Positions 1 through 5,553 of a stretch of DNA of 15,296 nucleotides are shown piece by piece. The position numbers and the translations under genes were made by a program. Every line of letters begins with the position of its first letter. The first letter of the stretch is position 1. Origin of the DNA: an uncultured Oscillospiraceae bacterium (GTDB lineage Bacteria; Bacillota; Clostridia; Oscillospirales; Ruminococcaceae); assembly GCA_900556525.1 (NCBI GenBank), contig USOZ01000018.1:1-15296 (forward strand). Reading direction: 5' to 3'. Under the pieces are notes generated by a model. The model had not been told where the DNA came from. It was given only the letters and a program-made list of their open reading frames with translations, and did not search any database.

Positions 1-144
1 TGCAGTTACTTTTTCTGCTGCTTTTGCTACCGGAGCCGGAGTTCCGCTTTTGTCACAAAAAAAAGCCGACGGCTCCCGTGACAATAAAATCACAGAAGTC
101 ATCAGCTTAACAGCGGTTTCGGTTTTACCGAGGGAGAACTTCAT
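1..144 (-). CDS. Possible 5' part of an unrecognised gene running off the left edge
   Basis: An open frame starts at ATG 144 and stays open to base 1, giving 48 residues (MKFSLGKTETAVKLMTSV...). I do not recognise the product. It has a basic, then mildly hydrophobic start, and an Ala/Lys/Pro-rich stretch (APVAKAAEK) at the edge. A good sigma-A promoter lies just upstream (160-188), but it would leave a leader of only about 9 nt with a weak AGGGA ribosome site. The in-frame ATG at 102 is an alternative with no clear site. A GC hairpin followed by eight T on this strand (74-57) falls inside the frame and could be a terminator. The transcript may therefore be a short leader or small RNA rather than mRNA. 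The missing sequence to the left would decide. Confidence 0.35.
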   Translation of the reverse strand, partial: MKFSLGKTETAVKLMTSVILLSREPSAFFCDKSGTPAPVAKAAEKVTA

Positions 145-159
145 TCCCTATTTGCCCTT

Positions 160-188
160 ATTATATCACTTTTCGCGTGAAAATGCAA
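160..188 (-). promoter_or_regulatory. Sigma-A promoter reading off the left edge
   Basis: On the minus strand TTGCAT (188-183) and TATAAT (165-160) are separated by exactly 17 nt. The spacer holds an imperfect palindrome, TTTTCACGCGAAAA, which could be an operator. The promoter lies directly behind the stop codon of the nucleotidyltransferase gene and fires away from it towards base 1. Confidence 0.7.
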
Positions 189-198
189 TAGCTTTTCT

Positions 199-1125
199 TC
201 AATTCATGAGATTTTCGGGGTATTTGCCGTTTTGGATATATTCGCGGACGCTGAGCCTTACCGCTTCAACGTCCTCGGCGAACGTCATTCCAAACCAGCG
301 GCTTTCCGTTTTGATAACGCGGACGGTGCATTTTTTCTCGCGAATAAGGCGGTCGATCGCTATCGGAACGAGAAATTCCGAACTGTTTACGTCGCTTTCG
401 TCCACTTTTTCCAGAAACTCGCGGAACTGCTCCGAAAGCCGCGCCATGTAGTCCTCGGTAAAGCACCACATATTCATGGAAGCAACGTCGTTTTCGCTTA
501 CTTTCCGCAGTTCTCCGTTATAAGTTCCGCAGATCTCGCCGTTTTCGCCGCGCATAATGCCCTTTGTTTCTTCAAGTTCTGCCAAAAAACCGTCTTTGAC
601 AGTGCAGATCCCGCGCGTGACCGCGCCGTTTTCGCTGAGCGTGTTGCCGATTCTGAACCCGCACATTGCGTACTCGGGAACTGCCGCTGCGGAGTTGTCC
701 GCGTGGGAAAGATACTCAAAAATAACGCGGTAAGCGTCCGAACCGTAGAAATCGTCCGCGTTTATTACCGCAAACGAGCCGTGAACGATTCCTGCCGCCG
801 AAAGAACAGCCTGACCAGTTCCCCACGGGCGCGTGCGGAGCGCGGCAAGCTCTTTTCTGACGGGTATGTCGTCTTTTTCCTGAAAAACGTAGCTGACTTT
901 CACCTTTTTCGCGAGTCTGTCGCCAATTTTTTCGCGGAACAGCGCTTCAATGTCGCGGCGGATAATAAAAACAATGTGGTTGAAACCTGCGCGAACCGCG
1001 TCGTAGACGGAATAATCCATAAGCAGCTCGCCGTTCGGTCCGATAGGTTCAAGCTGCTTTATCTTCTGTCCAAAGCGCGAGCCTAAGCCCGCCGCCATAA
1101 TCACAAGCGTTATTTCTTTCGCCAT
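199..1125 (-). CDS. Sugar-phosphate nucleotidyltransferase family protein
   Basis: The 308-residue protein has the fold signature of NTP-sugar nucleotidyltransferases (COG1208-like). These join a nucleotide to a sugar or polyol phosphate and release pyrophosphate. Visible features are the N-terminal nucleotide loop MAAGLGSRFG (10-19), with K21/K23 and the P-x-GPNGE segment (28-33), a WGTGQAVLSA nucleotide-binding stretch (101-110) and the metal-binding NADDFYG motif (122-128). No hexapeptide-repeat acyltransferase domain is attached and no membrane segment is visible, so it should be a single-domain cytosolic enzyme. The substrate cannot be read from the sequence. ATG 1125 is preceded by AAAGGA at 8 nt. 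It lies 66 nt behind rplA, past that operon's terminator, and no separate promoter is obvious, so read-through is the likely source of transcript. Confidence 0.85.
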   Translation of the reverse strand: MAKEITLVIMAAGLGSRFGQKIKQLEPIGPNGELLMDYSVYDAVRAGFNHIVFIIRRDIEALFREKIGDRLAKKVKVSYVFQEKDDIPVRKELAALRTRPWGTGQAVLSAAGIVHGSFAVINADDFYGSDAYRVIFEYLSHADNSAAAVPEYAMCGFRIGNTLSENGAVTRGICTVKDGFLAELEETKGIMRGENGEICGTYNGELRKVSENDVASMNMWCFTEDYMARLSEQFREFLEKVDESDVNSSEFLVPIAIDRLIREKKCTVRVIKTESRWFGMTFAEDVEAVRLSVREYIQNGKYPENLMN

Positions 1126-1145
1126 CGCGTTATCCTTTCACATAT

Positions 1146-1178
1146 ACAAAAATAAGGGCACGTTTCCGCGTACCCTTA
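1146..1178 (-). terminator. Rho-independent terminator of the rpmG-rplA operon
   Basis: On the minus strand AAGGGTACG pairs with CGTGCCCTT across a 6-nt loop (one G-T pair), followed by ATTTTTGT. It starts 14 nt after the rplA stop codon and lies before the nucleotidyltransferase ribosome site. Confidence 0.88.
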
Positions 1179-1191
1179 CCTGTTTTTGCAA

Positions 1192-1884
1192 TTAGCAGCC
1201 GTACTTAGCGGTGCTTACCTTAACGCCGGGTCCCATTGTGGACGAAATGGTGCAGCTCTTGAGGTACTGACCCTTTGCTGCTGCGGGCTTAGCCTTAACG
1301 ATAGCAGCCATGAGGGTTTCGAGGTTCTCTTCGAGCTTGGTCTGTCCAAAGGAAGCCTTTCCGATAGGGCAGTGGATAATATTTGTCTTATCAAGACGGT
1401 ATTCGATCTTACCTGCCTTTGCGTCGGTTACTGCCTTAGCAACATCGGGGGTAACGGTACCTGCCTTGGGGTTAGGCATTAAGCCTCTCGGACCTAAAAC
1501 CTTACCTAAACGTCCGACAACGCCCATCATGTCGGGGGAAGCGATTACAACGTCGAAATCCATCCAACCGTCCATGATCTTCTTAACGGTGTCGTCGTCA
1601 GCAACATAGTCAGCGCCTGCGTCCTGAGCGTCCTTGATCTTATCGCCCTTAGTGAAAACTAAGGTTCTTACGGTCTTACCTGTACCGTTAGGAAGAACAA
1701 CTGCGCCTCTTACCTGCTGGTCAGCGTGACGGGAGTCAACGCCTAAGCGGATGTGAATTTCAACAGTTTCGTCGAACTTAGCCTTTGCGGTCTTGCAAAC
1801 TAAATCGCAAGCCTCGGGAACTTCATAGAACTTTCCTGCTTCAACGAGCTTTGCGCTCTCAACATATTTCTTTCCGTGCTTCAT
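1192..1884 (-). CDS. rplA: 50S ribosomal protein L1
   Basis: The 230-residue protein matches full-length bacterial L1. It has the N-terminal MKHGKKY start, the [23 protein letters not shown] segment in domain I, the central [20 protein letters not shown] signature (about 125-143) and the C-terminal GKASFG and STMGPG motifs. L1 forms the mobile L1 stalk of the large subunit by binding 23S rRNA, and in many bacteria it represses its own mRNA. ATG 1884 has AAGGAGG at good spacing. It is last in the rpmG-secE-nusG-rplK-rplA operon, 64 nt after rplK, and that gap holds an L1-type binding site. Unlike many Firmicutes loci it is not followed by rplJ-rplL: a terminator comes next. Confidence 0.98.
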   Translation of the reverse strand: MKHGKKYVESAKLVEAGKFYEVPEACDLVCKTAKAKFDETVEIHIRLGVDSRHADQQVRGAVVLPNGTGKTVRTLVFTKGDKIKDAQDAGADYVADDDTVKKIMDGWMDFDVVIASPDMMGVVGRLGKVLGPRGLMPNPKAGTVTPDVAKAVTDAKAGKIEYRLDKTNIIHCPIGKASFGQTKLEENLETLMAAIVKAKPAAAKGQYLKSCTISSTMGPGVKVSTAKYGC

Positions 1885-1898
1885 GTAAAATCCTCCTT

Positions 1899-1925
1899 GT
1901 GGTCAAGCGGTATAAAACCTCCCAC
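1899..1925 (-). promoter_or_regulatory. L1-type autoregulatory RNA element before rplA
   Basis: The minus strand reads GTGGGAGG, a short GGT/ACC stem with loop TTTAT, then GCTTGACCAC. GTGG pairs with CCAC and the GGT/ACC stem closes the top, leaving an asymmetric internal loop that begins with GA. From memory this GUGGGAGG...ACCAC form matches the known L1-binding site in rRNA and in L1-regulated mRNAs. The closing CCAC abuts the AAGGAGG ribosome site of rplA, so bound L1 would be expected to block translation of its own gene. Confidence 0.7.
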
Positions 1926-1948
1926 GAATAATAGTTTTAATTGGTTAA

Positions 1949-2374
1949 TCAGTCAACAACCTCGATACCCATCGAGCGAGCGGTTCCTGCGATCATGGAC
2001 ATAGCAGCTTCAACGGAACCTGCGTTGAGATCCTGCATCTTCTGCTCAGCGATCTGCTGAACCTGAGCCTTGGTAATCTTAGCAACCTTGGTCTTGTTGG
2101 GTGTACCGGAAGCGGTTTCGATACCGCAAGCCTTCTTTAAGAGAACTGCTGCGGGGGGAGTTTTTGTTACAAAGCTGAAGCTTCTGTCAGCGTAAACAGT
2201 GATAACAACAGGAATGATAAGACCTGCGTCGTTCTTTGTACGCTCGTTGAATTCCTTTGTAAACGCCATAATATTAACGCCGTGCTGACCTAAAGCAGGA
2301 CCTACCGGCGGAGCGGGAGTAGCTTTTCCCGCAGGAATCTGTAATTTAATAAATCCGACTACCTTCTGAGCCAT
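1949..2374 (-). CDS. rplK: 50S ribosomal protein L11
   Basis: The 141-residue protein is full-length L11. The N-terminal domain has the [27 protein letters not shown] block, and the C-terminal rRNA-binding domain has [15 protein letters not shown] and ends with [11 protein letters not shown]11 binds the GTPase-associated centre of 23S rRNA, supports factor function, and is needed for stringent-response sensing. I start it at ATG 2374 because GGAGG lies 8 nt upstream. An in-frame ATG at 2389 overlaps that ribosome site and would add five residues not seen in the family. The gene lies 30 nt after nusG and 64 nt before rplA in one operon. Confidence 0.98.
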   Translation of the reverse strand: MAQKVVGFIKLQIPAGKATPAPPVGPALGQHGVNIMAFTKEFNERTKNDAGLIIPVVITVYADRSFSFVTKTPPAAVLLKKACGIETASGTPNKTKVAKITKAQVQQIAEQKMQDLNAGSVEAAMSMIAGTARSMGIEVVD

Positions 2375-2404
2375 TTTAATTACCTCCAAAAAAACTTAAA
2401 GAAC

Positions 2405-2938
2405 TTAATTGATTTTTTCAACCGAGGAAAGTTCAAGCGTAGTGGGTGTTTCTCTGCCGAACATGGATACCGTTACAACCACGGTTCCAGCAGCCTCGTC
2501 TACTTCCTTTACTGTTCCCTCGAAGCCTTCGAGCGAGCCGTTTACGATATTGACAATATCGCCGGGCACGACCTTGGCCTCCGCAGTCTGTTTAACAACG
2601 CCGAGATTTCTCGCTTCCTCATCGGTGAGGGGAATAGGCTTTGATCCGGGACCTACGAAGCCGGTAACGCCTCTTGTATTGCGGCAGATGTACCATGACT
2701 CGTCGGTCATGACCATTTTTACATATACATAGCAGGGAAACAGCTTTTCTTCCTTCTGGTTTCCGTCCTTGTCGAGAATGGGCTTTCCGTAATCGTCCGT
2801 AGCGGGACCGATAGGAACCATAACGTCTTCGATAAGATGCTGAAGATTTCTGTTTTCCGCAAGCGTTTTAATATCGTTTGCAACCTTATTCTCATATCCG
2901 GAATAGGTATGCAGGATATACCATTTTGCTTCTGACAT
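2405..2938 (-). CDS. nusG: Transcription termination/antitermination factor NusG
   Basis: This 177-residue protein has the normal NusG layout. The N-terminal NGN domain runs from about residue 4 to 110, with KWYILHTYSGYENKVA at the start and FPCYVYVKM and NTRGVTGFVG later. A C-terminal KOW domain (about 124-177) includes VVPGDIVNIVNGSLEGFEGTV. NusG binds RNA polymerase to modulate pausing and termination, and links transcription to the ribosome. The NGN domain has an insert (DDYGKPILDKDGNQKEEK) of the kind common in Firmicutes. ATG 2938 has AAAGGGG at 7 nt. It lies between secE and rplK, 34 nt after the former. Confidence 0.98.
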   Translation of the reverse strand: MSEAKWYILHTYSGYENKVANDIKTLAENRNLQHLIEDVMVPIGPATDDYGKPILDKDGNQKEEKLFPCYVYVKMVMTDESWYICRNTRGVTGFVGPGSKPIPLTDEEARNLGVVKQTAEAKVVPGDIVNIVNGSLEGFEGTVKEVDEAAGTVVVTVSMFGRETPTTLELSSVEKIN

Positions 2939-2972
2939 ATTTTACCCCTTTAGCCTCTTCGTGTCATTAAAC

Positions 2973-3212
2973 TCACAGATTGCCAAGCAGCAGCTTTATC
3001 AGCAGCATGAAGATATTGTCCATGCCCCAGATAGCGATACCGCAGACAACCATTGCAACAATAACGACGATCGTATTGTTGATAACCGACTTTCTTGTCG
3101 GCCAGACAACCTTTTTGAATTCGGATCTGGCGTCCTTAAAATACTTGACAACAGACTTCTTCTGCTTTTTCGGAGCGGAAGGCTTTGCTGCTGCTGCTTT
3201 CTCGTTTGCCAT
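2973..3212 (-). CDS. secE: Preprotein translocase subunit SecE
   Basis: The 79-residue protein is a short single-span SecE, the normal form in Gram-positive bacteria. A Lys/Ala-rich N-terminal tail (1-22) is followed by the conserved amphipathic helix YFKDARSEFKKVVWPTRKS (about 24-42). One membrane helix (about 46-67, TIVVIVAMVVCGIAIWGMDN) comes next, then a short hydrophobic tail. SecE clamps the two halves of SecY in the SecYEG channel. ATG 3212 is preceded by AAGGAGG, which overlaps the rpmG stop codon, so the two genes are probably translationally coupled. Confidence 0.97.
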   Translation of the reverse strand: MANEKAAAAKPSAPKKQKKSVVKYFKDARSEFKKVVWPTRKSVINNTIVVIVAMVVCGIAIWGMDNIFMLLIKLLLGNL

Positions 3213-3222
3213 AGAATCCTCC

Positions 3223-3372
3223 TTACTTGGTTTCTCTGTGGAGAGTGTGCTTGCGGCAGAATTTGCAGAACTTGTTCATTTCAATTCTGTCAGGGTCGTT
3301 CTTCTTGTTTTTCTTGGTGTTGTAATTGCGCTGCTTGCATTCTGTGCAAGCGAGTGTAATCTTAACTCTCAT
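3223..3372 (-). CDS. rpmG: 50S ribosomal protein L33, zinc-binding type
   Basis: A 49-residue ORF begins [20 protein letters not shown] and ends KHTLHRETK. It carries two CxxC pairs (C9/C12 and C36/C39), so it is the zinc-dependent C+ form of L33, a large-subunit protein near the E site. The gene is short and encoded on the minus strand. ATG 3372 has GGAGG at 8 nt. It is first in the operon, with its stop codon 10 nt before secE. A rpmG-secE-nusG-rplK-rplA order is standard for Firmicutes. No tRNA-Trp gene, sometimes found here, is present. Confidence 0.97.
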   Translation of the reverse strand: MRVKITLACTECKQRNYNTKKNKKNDPDRIEMNKFCKFCRKHTLHRETK

Positions 3373-3395
3373 TTTCGGCACCTCCTATTTTATTA

Positions 3396-3500
3396 TTCAT
3401 TCTTATGAATGAACTAAGCCTCCCTCGGCGGCAGAACCCAGCGCTGCCGGGGAATTTTTCTGTAAAAAAGCGTACAAAAAAATAACCCCCTTTTCGAGGT
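3396..3500 (-). promoter_or_regulatory. Structured leader of the rpmG operon
   Basis: About 130 nt separate the promoter from rpmG. On the minus strand three hairpins can be drawn. The first is at the transcript's 5' end: ACCTC (3500-3496) pairs with GGGGT (3489-3485) and is followed by TATTTTTTTG, like a very early intrinsic terminator. The second has a CGGCAG/CTGCCG stem (3449-3444 with 3434-3429) extended by CCC/GGG. The third is a 7-bp TTCATTC/GAATGAA stem (3413-3407 with 3402-3396) ending 15 nt before the GGAGG of rpmG. No known riboswitch class is recognised, and a regulatory role is inference. Confidence 0.5.
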
Positions 3501-3506
3501 AAACTT

Positions 3507-3535
3507 ATTTTATCACATTACGGGCGTTTTGTCAA
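3507..3535 (-). promoter_or_regulatory. Sigma-A promoter of the rpmG-secE-nusG-rplK-rplA operon
   Basis: On the minus strand consensus TTGACA (3535-3530) and TAAAAT (3512-3507) are separated by 17 nt. The predicted start is near 3500. The promoter is divergent from the one at 3607-3635 on the other strand. Confidence 0.88.
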
Positions 3536-3606
3536 GGGCTTTTCCGCATTTTTATTGTTGTTTGGGTAGAAAATAAGCGATTTTCCGTTCTCGGCATTGC
3601 CTATTA

Positions 3607-3635
3607 TTGACAAAAATATTTAAATATAGTATAAT
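3607..3635 (+). promoter_or_regulatory. Consensus sigma-A promoter for the zinc-ribbon/fliB transcript
   Basis: Perfect TTGACA (3607-3612) and TATAAT (3630-3635) are spaced by 17 nt of A/T-rich DNA. The predicted RNA begins with a small CGGG-TTAT-type hairpin (3646-3658, CGGG/CCCG) before the AAAGGA ribosome site. Confidence 0.88.
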
Positions 3636-3683
3636 CATTATGATACGGGGTTATCCCGCATTAAAACGAAAGGAATGAAAGCT

Positions 3684-4079
3684 ATGAAAATTTGTACCAA
3701 CTGCGGTTCGCAGTGCATGGACGACAGCAGCTTCTGCACGTCCTGCGGAAGTCAGATGTTCGCGCAGTATCCCGAAAGCGCCCAGCAGCCCGTTCAGCCC
3801 CTGCCGCAGCCGCGTGTAAAGCCCGATTTCACCGTGTTCGACCTTATGACGATATTCGGATTTGTTGCGTCGCTCGTGGGACTTTTCCAGATAGGGCTTA
3901 TTCTCGAGCCGCTTGCGCTTCTCTCAACGATTGCTGGTTTTGCAAAGGGCAAGCGCTGCCGCGGGCTCGCTATTGCGGGATTTGTTATTGCGGCGATAGG
4001 TCTGCTTGTGCGGCTTTTTGAAACGCTTTACCGCAACAATGTCATACCGCAGTGGCTTATAAGCGGAGCGTTAGGATAA
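3684..4079 (+). CDS. Small zinc-ribbon membrane protein
   Basis: The 131-residue protein begins with a zinc ribbon of the zinc_ribbon_2 type, with C4/C7 and C18/C21 as the four ligands (KICTNCGSQ and FCTSCGSQ). A Gln/Pro-rich linker follows (about 30-45), then two hydrophobic segments of the DUF4190 kind (about 50-85 and 93-113), separated by a basic KGKRCRG loop. Its function is unknown; such proteins are common in Clostridia and sit in the membrane with the zinc ribbon in the cytoplasm. I start at ATG 3684, where AAAGGA is 9 nt upstream; ATG 3675 directly abuts that site. It precedes fliB by 40 nt with no terminator between them, so the two are probably co-transcribed. Confidence 0.82.
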   Translation: MKICTNCGSQCMDDSSFCTSCGSQMFAQYPESAQQPVQPLPQPRVKPDFTVFDLMTIFGFVASLVGLFQIGLILEPLALLSTIAGFAKGKRCRGLAIAGFVIAAIGLLVRLFETLYRNNVIPQWLISGALG

Positions 4080-4119
4080 GATAATTTTTATAAAAACGGC
4101 AATATATGGAGGTAATAAT

Positions 4120-5310
4120 ATGAGCTTGTACTACAAGCAGCCAAAATATTATGATAAGTTCAAATGTATCGGCGGTGCCTGTCCGGTCACTTGCTGCGGG
4201 TATTGGAGAATTGACTGGCTTCAGGAAGAAATAGAGCGGCTTAAAGAAAAAGACTGCTCCGAGGAGCTGAAGAGCCTTATTGACACTTCTTTTGAAGAGA
4301 TTGAAAATGCGCCGGTCGACAATCTGCACGCAATAAGACTGAATGAAGATTGTAAATGTCCTCTTCAGGATGCCGACGGGCTTTGCAGAGTACAAAAAGA
4401 ACTTGGAGAGGAATATCTTTCCAGAACCTGCGCAGTTTATCCCAGGAAATTTTTCTGGCATCGCGACGCATTTATAAGAAGCTGCCATAGTTCGTGTCCT
4501 GCCGTTCTTGATCTGCTGTCCGAAGACGTCAACGCTTTAAGGTTTGAAAACCGAAAAACTGAAAAGGAACTTAAAATGAGAACTTCGACCGGCAGAGACT
4601 CTTCCGAAATGATTAAAAATAATCCTGAGCTTGGATACCGTATTCAGCTTATGGAATTTTATAATAGTATAATAACCTGCCGCGGCGTTTCTCTTGAAAC
4701 AGCCGTTGTACTCGGCGCTCTTGCTTCAAAGCACTTTGCCGACGCGGTGGGACATGGCAAATATGATGAAATTCCGAAAATTATTGCGGAATATGAAAAA
4801 AAGCTTCACGACAGGTCGGTAATTTCGGCTATCGAAGAAATAAAACCGAATCCTGCGGTGCAGTTCAAATTCGTAAACAATCTGCTGCTTACATATTTTG
4901 AAGGTTCTAATATTCATATTAACATTTCAAATCTTCACGACGGCGAAAAGGTGATTCCCGAAAGATATAACGAGGGCAAAAAAATTCTCGAAGAAGCTTT
5001 TAGCGGCAAAGAATATTTTTTCAAAAATCTTGCGGCTAATATGCTTCTTGAGCAGAGAGTACCTTTTTATATAAAGGATGTTTCGATTCTCGAAAATTAC
5101 AGCTACTTTGCTCTGACGGTCGCTGCGACGAAGCTCATTTCGATATCGGCGGCACTGAACGCCGAAAATGTTGAAAGGGATGTTAAGTGTAAAATCGCTG
5201 TTTTGTCGAGAGTTATGGCGCACAACGCAAGTAAAGCCAAAGACATAGTTGAGGATATGAAAAAGCACGGTTTTACTTCTGCGGCACATATCGCCCTGTT
5301 CATAAAATGA
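4120..5310 (+). CDS. fliB: FliB-family flagellin lysine N-methylase
   Basis: The 396-residue protein has the FliB/YkgJ-like cysteine-rich N-terminus: PKYYDKFKCIGGACPVTCCGYW (C16, C21, C25, C26) and CKCPLQDADGLC (C78, C80, C89). RTCAVYPR (C104) and SCHSSC (C122, C126) follow. In the family these cysteines are thought to hold a metal or iron-sulfur centre, and FliB transfers methyl groups from S-adenosylmethionine to lysines on flagellin. The helical C-terminal part (about 150-396) has no motif I can name. ATG 4120 has GGAGG at about 8 nt. It ends about 240 nt upstream of the flagellin gene, which gives the likely substrate. Family assignment is strong; the methylation of this particular flagellin is inferred from family and position. 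Confidence 0.88.
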   Translation: MSLYYKQPKYYDKFKCIGGACPVTCCGYWRIDWLQEEIERLKEKDCSEELKSLIDTSFEEIENAPVDNLHAIRLNEDCKCPLQDADGLCRVQKELGEEYLSRTCAVYPRKFFWHRDAFIRSCHSSCPAVLDLLSEDVNALRFENRKTEKELKMRTSTGRDSSEMIKNNPELGYRIQLMEFYNSIITCRGVSLETAVVLGALASKHFADAVGHGKYDEIPKIIAEYEKKLHDRSVISAIEEIKPNPAVQFKFVNNLLLTYFEGSNIHINISNLHDGEKVIPERYNEGKKILEEAFSGKEYFFKNLAANMLLEQRVPFYIKDVSILENYSYFALTVAATKLISISAALNAENVERDVKCKIAVLSRVMAHNASKAKDIVEDMKKHGFTSAAHIALFIK

Positions 5311-5329
5311 TTTTGTGCGATTTCAACAA

Positions 5330-5358
5330 ATGCAAGAGGATTTATCCTGCATTTTCTA
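5330..5358 (+). terminator. Probable terminator after fliB
   Basis: ATGC and AGGA pair with TCCT and GCAT around loop TTTA (8 bp with an AAG bulge), followed by TTTTCT. It lies 20 nt after the fliB stop codon and 28 nt before the flagellin promoter, so it would separate the two transcripts. Confidence 0.5.
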
Positions 5359-5385
5359 CAAATTGAAAAATTTCTCAAAAAACGC

Positions 5386-5412
5386 TAAAGTTTACGCGGC
5401 GGCGGACGATAA
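5386..5412 (+). promoter_or_regulatory. Sigma-28 (FliA/SigD) promoter of the flagellin gene
   Basis: TAAAGTTT (5386-5393), an 11-nt spacer, then GACGATAA (5405-5412). This differs from the flagellar sigma consensus TAAAGTTT-N11-GCCGATAA by a single base. It implies late-class expression of flagellin, after hook completion, independent of the sigma-A promoter that serves fliB. Confidence 0.9.
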
Positions 5413-5435
5413 AACGTATGTAAAGGTTAAAGACA

Positions 5436-5531
5436 GTTTTCCGGAAAACAGTTAAGACCAAAACAAAGCACAAATTTAAGCGGCTCAAACGAGCCAAAAC
5501 ACACAGGATTGACCGAAAGGAGTTCGGTCAA
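5436..5531 (+). promoter_or_regulatory. Structured flagellin mRNA leader, possible CsrA target
   Basis: Three hairpins lie in a row in the roughly 135-nt leader. GTTTTCCGGAAAAC (5436-5449) is palindromic. GGCTC/GAGCC closes loop AAAC (5482-5495). A perfect 9-bp stem TTGACCGAA/TTCGGTCAA displays loop AGGAG (5509-5531). The looped GGA, a GGA at 5506-5508 and the GGA in the ribosome site AAGGAGGA (5541-5548) sit within about 40 nt. This is the layout of the Bacillus hag leader, where a CsrA dimer bridges a hairpin-loop GGA and the ribosome site. CsrA binding is inference; no csrA or fliW gene is in the window. Confidence 0.6.
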
Positions 5532-5553
5532 TTAAGAATCAAGGAGGAACATT

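Noticed and set aside
232..1086. Long plus-strand open frame (284 codons)
   Set aside because: It lies antisense to the nucleotidyltransferase gene, has no recognisable motifs and is rich in Arg/Val/Phe in the way of a shadow frame.
2375..2389. Upstream ATG that would add MEVIK to L11
   Set aside because: It overlaps the GGAGG ribosome site of the standard start, and L11 proteins begin MAQKV-like.
5103..5378. Minus-strand open frame across the end of fliB
   Set aside because: It is antisense to a well-supported gene and lacks a ribosome site or motif.
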